Shown here: positions 6,262-11,126 of the stretch, one piece after another
Layout: every line of letters begins with the position of its first letter
How positions within the stretch are numbered: the first letter of the stretch is position 1
NCBI GenBank assembly: GCA_002495845.1
Contig: DAHF01000056.1
Coordinates: forward strand, 1 to 11,126
Direction: 5' to 3'
Origin: Sulfolobus sp. UBA167
GTDB lineage: Archaea > Thermoproteota > Thermoprotei_A > Sulfolobales > Sulfolobaceae
Length of the DNA stretch: 11,126 nt
Program-made: the position numbers and the translations under genes
Notes under the pieces: generated by a model
Database searches by the model: none
What the model saw: the letters and a program-made list of their open reading frames with translations, nothing else
Told to the model about the DNA's origin: nothing

Positions 6262-8072
6262 ACGACGAATCTTTGTTCAATGATATAAAGGAGAGGATAT
6301 CCCAAGCTAATACGTTAGCTGTAACTCTAGGATCTCAAGTAATAGGGAAGGTAGCGCGACATATGCCTTCCAAAGTCACTCCGGAAGACGTGACTGTGAA
6401 CGTTTCGGTTGACCCAGTCACGTACTACAAGCTATCCTTTCTGGGTAGGGTCGGCCTCTTCCTCGGTGCTGTTGATATAAAGACTCTTTATTTCGTGTTG
6501 CTCAGGATAGTTGGCTATGAAAGGACCGATGCTACTTCTCTATTTGTAGGGGACTCTAACGTGTTGAGTGCGTCCTCCACGAACGAGGACGAGCCGGGCT
6601 CGCTCATAACAAACGTTATCATAAAGTGCGAGCCTTTAACTAGAATGGACGTCCTCTCGGAAGGAGAACTGGAGGTAGCTGACCTAGTCCTAGAACCGCA
6701 GTCCCCGGTCTTTCTCCCTCACTCTGACGTTATAGAGAAGGCTTTGGATACAAAGAGAGGCAAGCTATACCTAGGCTACCTGGACAACGCTTACACTAAA
6801 GTCAAGGTCGGGATATCACCTGAGGACCTAAACTTCCACGTCTCCGTGCTGGGGACCACTGGGGCTGGAAAGACGTCTTTCATCAAGGACGTAATTGGAG
6901 GATTATACCTCACTGAGGCAGACTCCAAGACCTTTGTCCTCGACGCTACTGGTGACTACTATAACGTTTTTTTACCGCCTAACATGCGAGATGTAGCTGT
7001 CTCAAGAGGAATGTCGGAGTTCTCGAGCCTTTACGGTTCGTCTATACGCGATTTAAAGGTCGACATATTATTTCCATTAACTTGGAAATGGAGAAGAAAG
7101 AATCAGGTGAAGACAATTGAGAACATAACTAATTCGTACTTCAACACTTACGTGAAACCCCTCGTAGACTTCATACGTTCTAGGGGAATATCTCTGGAAA
7201 CTAGCGTAAACGGAAACGAGATAATGATGAAAACAGATTACTGGGAAGCATCAGCGTTCATTCATCCTTTCTTCTTCAGGTTTTCGGAAATAAGGGGACT
7301 TCTCCATAGGCTGAACCCTTACTTCACAGAACAAGCCTCTCAGTTCTTGAGGCAATATATTTCAACCCATAAAGATATAAAAACACTAGAGCAATTGTTG
7401 AATACCCTTAGCGACGACGAGTTCGAGGACTACAGCGTTCATAAGAGCACTAGAGACAACATAAGAAGAGGGCTTTACATCTTACGGGATACCGGCCTAT
7501 TCGACGTTCCAGCCGAAAAGGACAAGTTCAAGGACTTCCTCGAGGGGAGCCAAAGGCTTGTAATAATAGATTTGTATAATAGTGAAATCGAAGAGTTCTC
7601 CCAGAAGATCCTCGCTTACTTTTTCCTAGATAGAATCTTTGACCATAGAGAAAAGCAGATGCGTTCTGGAGCTACGAAGGGGAGGTTCCTCATCGTAATA
7701 GACGAGGCACATAGGTTCTTCCCCTCTGGCAAAGGCGGAGACGATGATACTTACTACGTAAGGAAGGTGGCCGGAAAGATAGCTACTATGATGAGGCTTG
7801 GCAGAAGGAGAAAGCTGGGTTTCATGTTTGCAACACATAACCCCATGGATCTAAGCGACATTGTAATCCAGCTCTCTAACACCAAAGTTGTCTTCAGGAT
7901 CAAGCAAGAGGTAGGAGAAGAAATGGGACTCTCTAGGTCTGAGGCTAAGGCTCTCTCTTGGGAGAGAAACGGAGTAGCTTACATACTTTCACCTTGGTTT
8001 AGAGAGGGAAAAGTAAAGCTCAAGGTACCAGTGCCTCCCCCTCTTGGCCATTACGACATCTCTAGGACTTGA
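6258..8072 (+). CDS. herA: HerA-type DNA translocase ATPase
   Basis: A 604-residue FtsK/HerA-superfamily ATPase expected to form a hexamer that pumps duplex DNA into NurA. The N-terminal about 25-130 residues look like a beta-barrel (HAS-like) domain. Walker A is GTTGAGKT at 199-206 and Walker B is FLIVIDEAHRFF with Asp482-Glu483. It is followed by a basic GRRRKLG segment and a polar sensor strand ATHNPMDLS, matching the HerA SQRPSD-type motif. The ATPase core therefore looks active. About 275 residues separate Walker A from Walker B, more than in canonical archaeal HerA by my recollection (about 200), and the total exceeds the usual roughly 500. The extra part, rich in helices and aromatic residues, lies around 270-450. 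Together with the altered NurA this suggests a paralogous pair rather than the standard one, which is inference. Start fixed by the ATGA overlap with nurA. Confidence 0.9.
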   Translation: MNDESLFNDIKERISQANTLAVTLGSQVIGKVARHMPSKVTPEDVTVNVSVDPVTYYKLSFLGRVGLFLGAVDIKTLYFVLLRIVGYERTDATSLFVGDSNVLSASSTNEDEPGSLITNVIIKCEPLTRMDVLSEGELEVADLVLEPQSPVFLPHSDVIEKALDTKRGKLYLGYLDNAYTKVKVGISPEDLNFHVSVLGTTGAGKTSFIKDVIGGLYLTEADSKTFVLDATGDYYNVFLPPNMRDVAVSRGMSEFSSLYGSSIRDLKVDILFPLTWKWRRKNQVKTIENITNSYFNTYVKPLVDFIRSRGISLETSVNGNEIMMKTDYWEASAFIHPFFFRFSEIRGLLHRLNPYFTEQASQFLRQYISTHKDIKTLEQLLNTLSDDEFEDYSVHKSTRDNIRRGLYILRDTGLFDVPAEKDKFKDFLEGSQRLVIIDLYNSEIEEFSQKILAYFFLDRIFDHREKQMRSGATKGRFLIVIDEAHRFFPSGKGGDDDTYYVRKVAGKIATMMRLGRRRKLGFMFATHNPMDLSDIVIQLSNTKVVFRIKQEVGEEMGLSRSEAKALSWERNGVAYILSPWFREGKVKLKVPVPPPLGHYDISRT

Positions 8073-8200
8073 CATGGAAAAGGAATCTAAAATAGAATTA
8101 TCAGCACCTCTAGATTGAGAGATTTATCAATATTTAGCAAGGAATGGCTCATTAAAAACTGTTTAATAATATATCATGTACTAAAATCTTATCATATATT

Positions 8201-8226
8201 TCCTTTATAAAAGGATTTTCTATTTT
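8201..8226 (+). terminator. Possible herA terminator: small hairpin plus T-rich tail
   Basis: TCCTTT-ATA-AAAGGA (8201-8215) forms a 6-bp perfect stem, followed by TTTTCTATTTT. It lies 129 bases after the herA stop. The same bases include a TATA-like core (TTTATAAAA), so this element could equally be a promoter for something downstream. Confidence 0.3.
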
Positions 8227-8232
8227 ATGAAT

Positions 8233-8388
8233 TCATAACCTTGAAATGGACTAGAGATTAGCATTACCATTGATACGTCTAATCTTCAAATATTCCGCAT
8301 AGTCATCATGCAGGACTCGAAAGATTACAGATTTCTTTAAAATTTTTCTCTCTTTAATTGAAAGAAATCTGAATTTAGTCTTCTTTTT
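8233..8388 (+). ncRNA. Speculative small RNA with two stem-loops
   Basis: If TTTATAAAA at 8204-8212 is a TATA box, transcription would begin near 8233-8235. Two dyads follow: AGATTAG/CTAATCT (8255-8261 with 8279-8285) and an 11-bp perfect stem CAGATTTCTTT/AAAGAAATCTG (8328-8338 with 8361-8371). A T5 tract at 8384-8388 could end the transcript. Boundaries are inferred, no known RNA family (tRNA, C/D box, RNase P, SRP) was recognised, and the stems are AT-rich for a thermophile. Confidence 0.15.
8328..8371. repeat. 11-bp perfect inverted repeat, 22-base loop
   Basis: CAGATTTCTTT at 8328-8338 is the exact reverse complement of 8361-8371. It ends 30 bases before the TATA box at 8402, a distance compatible with an operator for the gene at 8439 or with a hairpin in an upstream transcript. 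Confidence 0.6.
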
Positions 8389-8401
8389 ACGAGCTTAAGA
8401 C

Positions 8402-8409
8402 TATAAATA
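8402..8409 (+). promoter_or_regulatory. TATA box for the gene at 8439
   Basis: TATAAATA centred near 8405 predicts a transcription start near 8432, leaving a leader of about 7 bases before the ATG at 8439, or 13 before the alternative ATG at 8445. Confidence 0.55.
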
Positions 8410-8438
8410 GGTGAAGTTAAAAACCGATTAAGTGAATT

Positions 8439-8831
8439 ATGGACATGCTAGCTGAGGCTGTACGTAAATTCTTGAAAGAGAAAAACAAAGACAATGCAAT
8501 ATTCTTCATGAAGGAGGTCTCCAGTCTAATACCACCTTCAGATGACTTTTCCATATTCATAATCAAGAGAGGACCTCATGAGTATCATCTTGACAGAAAG
8601 GGCTTATTCATACAAAGCGTAAGCGAGGACGAATACCTACCCTTTTTGTCTGGGACTGAAAAGAGGATAGACTTCTCATCATTTCCTGAGGATGCTGTAA
8701 AGAAGATGGATCATATAGAAGTTCTTAAACAGCTTAGAGATATTCTCTTGGATTTCTCTCGAAGAGGCGGAGAAAAATATACCAAGACTGCAGAGGAAGT
8801 TAATGCTCTGATATTTGAAAACATAAAGTAA
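8439..8831 (+). CDS. Hypothetical soluble protein, 130 residues
   Basis: I do not recognise this protein and assign no function. It is a charged, soluble protein with an alpha-beta character: an N-terminal amphipathic helix (about 3-30), beta-strand-like stretches (FSIFIIKRG at about 37-45, GLFIQSV), an acidic middle, and C-terminal helices (about 85-130). There is no signal peptide, membrane segment or metal-binding cluster. It has its own TATA box and follows a long structured spacer, so it is not part of the herA operon. The next gene, a thioesterase, begins very close behind in the same direction, so the two could be co-transcribed. Alternative start: ATG at 8445. Coding status is likely from the clean promoter and normal residue composition. 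Confidence 0.7.
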   Translation: MDMLAEAVRKFLKEKNKDNAIFFMKEVSSLIPPSDDFSIFIIKRGPHEYHLDRKGLFIQSVSEDEYLPFLSGTEKRIDFSSFPEDAVKKMDHIEVLKQLRDILLDFSRRGGEKYTKTAEEVNALIFENIK

Positions 8832-8843
8832 AAAAAAGACCGG

Positions 8844-8916
8844 GTGGGCTCTAACGAAGATCTGCGATACTGAGGTTACTGTACTAAAGCTGATACACTA
8901 CGGGGACACCAACTTC
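8844..8916 (+). other. Coding-like N-terminal segment of the thioesterase without a usable start codon
   Basis: In the frame of the downstream thioesterase, 8827-8916 is open and encodes TEVTVLKLIHYGDTNF just before the ATG at 8917. This matches the first hotdog strand and the DxN motif of acyl-CoA hydrolases (ACOT7-like DANVAGNVHGG). No ATG, GTG or TTG occurs in this frame back to the stop at 8824. A GTG at 8844 in the neighbouring frame gives MGSNEDLR, and skipping one base near 8868 would join it to TEVTV. A single-base error, a real frameshift or a rare start codon could explain this. Confidence 0.6.
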
Positions 8917-9801
8917 ATGAGTAGACTCCATGGAGGGGACATGTTGAGCTTCCTCGCTGAAGCAGGGATGCTTTCAGCTAGGAAAGTGACTAAGGGATTA
9001 ACTCTGCTAGCGTCCCTAGACGACGTGGAGTTCAGAAAGCCAGTCAATTTAGGTGATATAGTAGAAATAAGGGCTGAGACGCTCCACAGGGGAAACACCT
9101 CCGTTGAAGTGTCGATGAGGGCATTAGTCATGGGAGAAGAGGTGGTATCAGCATCCGGGTCTTACGTGAAGGTAGACGATCTGCTAAGACCTATACGTGT
9201 AATTGAAGACATAGAAGTATCCCCATCTTACCACAAAAGGGTGGAGGAAGCTCTGGAAAGGAGGGCAAAGAGGCTTAAACAACTGAACAGAAACATGAGA
9301 TTTGACGTCCAAGATCCAACATCCGGTCTTAGGTATAGAGCTACCACATCCCTTCACGTTTCGCCAGATATGACCTATGACGGAAGAATAATCTCTGCGG
9401 GAAAACTGATGAAACTAATGGACGACATGGGAGGTACGTTAGGTCTAAAACTAATAGGATATACCCGCTACGACGACGATGCGTCACCCGATACAGTGGT
9501 TACTGTTGCGGTTAGGAACCTCTCTTTTTATTCCCCCGTGAGGCTTAATGATATCGTTACCATAAGGGCTGGGATAACTTACGTGGGGAAGACTTCCATG
9601 GAAGCAGTTATCAACGTAATAAGGGAGGATCCTGCCTTTAACGTCACTGAAAACGTCAGCAAGGCATATTTCTCTTATGTCAGAGTCGGAAGGGACGGTA
9701 GGCCTAGGAGGATGCCCGACTATACTCCTTCTTCTCCTGAGGAGAAGCTGGCTTACTCTGAAGCCGTCTCAAGGAGAGATATGCAGAGAAAGAGAACATA
9801 G
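8917..9801 (+). CDS. Double-hotdog acyl-CoA thioesterase (real N-terminus lies upstream)
   Basis: A 294-residue protein with two hotdog domains, of the acyl-CoA hydrolase (ACOT7-like) class that cleaves fatty acyl-CoA to free acid and CoA. Domain 1 starts SRLHGGDMLSFLAEAG (2-17). Domain 2 carries GRIISAGKLMKLMDDMGG (156-173) with the expected catalytic Asp169. The catalytic Asn partner known from ACOT7 (Asn24) corresponds to the Asn of GDTNF, encoded at 8911-8913, just before the first ATG. Translation from 8917 would thus lose both the first strand and a catalytic residue, so I think the real start is upstream, although no ATG, GTG or TTG exists in frame. A linker of about 45 charged residues joins the domains. 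The 3' end overlaps the convergent transporter gene by 98 bp. Function is fairly sure; the start is not. Confidence 0.85.
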   Translation: MSRLHGGDMLSFLAEAGMLSARKVTKGLTLLASLDDVEFRKPVNLGDIVEIRAETLHRGNTSVEVSMRALVMGEEVVSASGSYVKVDDLLRPIRVIEDIEVSPSYHKRVEEALERRAKRLKQLNRNMRFDVQDPTSGLRYRATTSLHVSPDMTYDGRIISAGKLMKLMDDMGGTLGLKLIGYTRYDDDASPDTVVTVAVRNLSFYSPVRLNDIVTIRAGITYVGKTSMEAVINVIREDPAFNVTENVSKAYFSYVRVGRDGRPRRMPDYTPSSPEEKLAYSEAVSRRDMQRKRT

Positions 9802-10843
9802 CTATTGCTAGCGCGTAAAAGCTCATCATGTATGCACCAAACAAAGTTTCAGCCATCCCGACTACTAAACCGCCTATTATAGAAGCAACGTCCTCTGCAG
9901 AGTTCAGCAGACCTAACATTGTAGCTCTGTTACGCTTCAAGCTCTTTACCACGACAGAGAAGAACGCAGTGCTATAGAAAGGAAATATTGGACCGAAAGC
10001 CATGAAGAAGCCCACTATTCCTAGACCGATTTTCAAGTGAGACTCGACCAGCATAGCCAAAGCTAAAGATATGATTGCCCTTCCTATTATTGAAAGATAG
10101 ATGTACTTGATTTCCTTACCCTTAATCAACGAGACCGCTTTGTTGTAGACGAACTCATCTACAACGTAGAGTATAGTATAACTTAGGAACACAACATATT
10201 CAGGGTTACCCATGGAGTAGTTCAGAGGAACGTAGACTGTAAAGAAGAGCTCTGCAGAGAGGTTAAACGCAAAATAGGAGATGACTGGATAATACAAGCT
10301 CTTTAGGTCGTTCATCATTTCCTTCCTATTTGCGTTTGTCCTGCCCTCATAACTCGGGACGAATAGCAGGTTAAAAACCAAGGAGACTAGGAAAAGCCCA
10401 GTTATAACGAATGGATTAGAATAGACTGAGGCGAAAATGCTCCCAGCTATGTTACCTCCAAGGGAAATCTCAGAAAGAATTGAATTCCCTTTCACCATTT
10501 CCTCTTCAGTCATAGTCTCCAAGAGGACAAGGGAGTAAAGAGGAGCATCTAAAGCTGATATGAAGCCTATCATGGAGTAGCCTATTAGCCCGTTGAAGGA
10601 ATATACTATTCCCGACATTGCCCCCATGGAACTCAGTAGGATCAAAAGCCCCTTCCTTATCTTCATATTGTCGAGGACAAGTCCCCACAGATACGAGCCT
10701 ATGCCATTTACTCCATTGTAAAGTGCAGTTATGAGACCCAGTAAAAGCAAAGAGTGATGAACTGCATAAAAATGTACTGGGTAAACTAAGCTAACCTCCG
10801 TCAAGGCCGTCGTTATAAAGAACTGGCCTATGAACTTCCTCAC
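9704..10843 (-). CDS. Major facilitator superfamily transporter
   Basis: A 379-residue integral membrane protein with about twelve hydrophobic helices, roughly at 4-29, 32-58, 64-85, 86-110, 120-142, 143-165, 183-207, 215-237, 247-269, 273-298, 308-333 and 334-358. The loop between helices 2 and 3 reads GLVLDNMKIRKG, an MFS motif A variant, and a charged cytoplasmic loop (about 166-182) separates the two six-helix halves. The substrate cannot be predicted. The GTG at 10843 is preferred as start because the TATA element at 10868-10875 predicts a leaderless transcript there. The hydrophilic C-terminal tail (about 359-379, RRLQSKPASPQEKKE) is encoded opposite the 3' end of the thioesterase gene and may be a recent extension. 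It is monocistronic as far as the window shows. Confidence 0.88.
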   Translation of the reverse strand: MRKFIGQFFITTALTEVSLVYPVHFYAVHHSLLLLGLITALYNGVNGIGSYLWGLVLDNMKIRKGLLILLSSMGAMSGIVYSFNGLIGYSMIGFISALDAPLYSLVLLETMTEEEMVKGNSILSEISLGGNIAGSIFASVYSNPFVITGLFLVSLVFNLLFVPSYEGRTNANRKEMMNDLKSLYYPVISYFAFNLSAELFFTVYVPLNYSMGNPEYVVFLSYTILYVVDEFVYNKAVSLIKGKEIKYIYLSIIGRAIISLALAMLVESHLKIGLGIVGFFMAFGPIFPFYSTAFFSVVVKSLKRNRATMLGLLNSAEDVASIIGGLVVGMAETLFGAYMMSFYALAIAMFSFSAYLSLRRLQSKPASPQEKKEYSRASS

Positions 10844-10867
10844 AAAGATAGGGCTAATGCAGTTCCG

Positions 10868-10875
10868 TTTAAAAA
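10868..10875 (-). promoter_or_regulatory. TATA box of the MFS transporter gene
   Basis: On the minus strand this reads TTTTTAAA, centred 28 bases upstream of the GTG at 10843. This matches a leaderless transcript and supports the GTG start. Confidence 0.5.
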
Positions 10876-11111
10876 GCCATAGAGTCTATGACATTACTTG
10901 ACCCGAAAAACGCATGAAAAGGAGGAGAGAGTTATACTCCCAACGTTTTAAAAAAGAGAAAAGGATTATTAATACTATCATTTATACTATTTTTGTTTTT
11001 TTTGTTATTGTGTTACTTTTATCCGAGTGGGGTTAAGAGAGCGGAAGACCCCTTCTTAAGGGATGGATAGCCCCCTTATATTAAAATGTAAGAACGTTCA
11101 AGATACGACCA
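10876..11111. other. Intergenic region with T-tract and a GC-rich foldable island
   Basis: No gene was recognised. The first part is AT-rich with TTTTAAAA at 10946-10953 and a T-tract (TTTTG then eight T, 10991-11003). It is followed by a GC-rich island at about 11026-11077. In the island, GGGGTT (11029-11034) can pair with GACCCC (11047-11052), and AAGGG (11058-11062) can pair with CCCTT at 11050-11054 or at 11073-11077. These pairings partly exclude each other. No tRNA, C/D-box or known RNA signature was found. Confidence 0.45.
11076..11085 (+). promoter_or_regulatory. Possible TATA box for a gene starting near 11112
   Basis: TTATATTAAA, centred near 11080, would start transcription near 11106, a few bases before the ATG at 11112. 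It could also act on the other strand. Confidence 0.35.
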
Positions 11112-11126
11112 ATGCCTACCGTAGGG
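11112..11126 (+). CDS. Possible start of a gene cut by the window edge
   Basis: An ATG at 11112 followed by four sense codons (MPTVG) reaches the window end. The only support is the TATA-like sequence about 32 bases upstream; five codons are too few to identify anything. Confidence 0.25.

Larger units (their letters stand above)
8073..8438. other. AT-rich spacer of 366 bp without a gene
   Basis: No convincing coding frame exists on either strand; the longest ATG frames found are 10-16 codons. The stretch is clearly more AT-rich than the flanking genes. It holds three inverted repeats (8201-8215, 8255-8285, 8328-8371), a TATA-like TTTATAAAA at 8204-8212, T-tracts at 8343-8347 and 8384-8388, and the promoter of the gene at 8439. 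It probably contains the herA terminator and may contain a small RNA gene. Confidence 0.6.

Noticed and set aside
8074..8118. 14-codon frame just after the herA stop (MEKESKIELSAPLD)
   Set aside because: Too short, with no promoter or Shine-Dalgarno of its own; it could be chance in an AT-rich spacer.
8073..8438. C/D box guide RNA or CRISPR repeat in the spacer
   Set aside because: No box C (RTGATGA) and box D (CTGA) pair in suitable order, and no regularly spaced repeats.
10506..10688. Open frame on the minus strand within the transporter gene
   Set aside because: Overlaps conserved membrane helices in another frame and has no independent support.
11026..11080. tRNA gene in the GC-rich island
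   Set aside because: No GGTTCRA T-loop, no acceptor stem pairing and no clover-leaf could be drawn.
1..11126. Insertion sequence or integrated element
   Set aside because: No transposase, integrase, terminal inverted repeats or target duplications were seen; gene content is mostly housekeeping.

Overview
The window reads as chromosomal DNA of a thermoacidophilic crenarchaeon of the order Sulfolobales, perhaps Metallosphaera-like given the moderate base composition. Supporting signs are an archaeal bifunctional phosphoglucose/phosphomannose isomerase, an adjacent nurA-herA DNA-end-processing pair, TATA boxes placed about 25 bases before start codons (leaderless transcripts), and an exported protein dense in N-glycosylation sequons. 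The genus is inference. No insertion sequence, CRISPR array, tRNA or rRNA was seen.

Layout. 1-390 (minus): N-terminal 130 residues of an exported, probably heavily glycosylated protein that runs off the left edge. 438-878 (plus): a small NUDIX hydrolase, divergent from it across one shared TATA region, with a 25-bp tandem duplication at its 3' end. 3713 down to 974 (minus): a three-gene operon of an uncharacterised helical protein, the sugar-phosphate isomerase and cysteinyl-tRNA synthetase. 3764-5077 (plus): an FAD/NAD(P)H oxidoreductase of the CoA-disulfide reductase group, divergent from that operon across one TATA element. 5149-8072 (plus): nurA and herA with a 4-bp overlap. 8073-8438: a 366-bp AT-rich spacer without a gene but with three dyads, a TATA-like element and T-tracts. 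8439-8831 (plus): an orphan hypothetical protein. About 8844-9801 (plus): a double-hotdog acyl-CoA thioesterase whose conserved N-terminus lies upstream of the only usable ATG. 10843-9704 (minus): a 12-helix MFS transporter that overlaps the thioesterase tail to tail by 98 bp. 10876-11111: mostly AT-rich spacer with a small GC-rich foldable island, followed by a possible new start codon at 11112.

Function. Most genes are housekeeping: sugar-phosphate interconversion, aminoacylation, thiol/NAD(P)H redox, DNA-end resection, acyl-CoA hydrolysis and transport. NurA (nuclease) and HerA (hexameric ATPase translocase) are expected to form one complex. In many archaea they cluster with mre11 and rad50, which are absent between and beside them here, and this pair looks diverged. 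I do not see a clearly new defence or mobile system. The best leads are the missing start of the thioesterase, the diverged NurA-HerA pair, the symmetric shared promoters and the structured spacer at 8073-8438.
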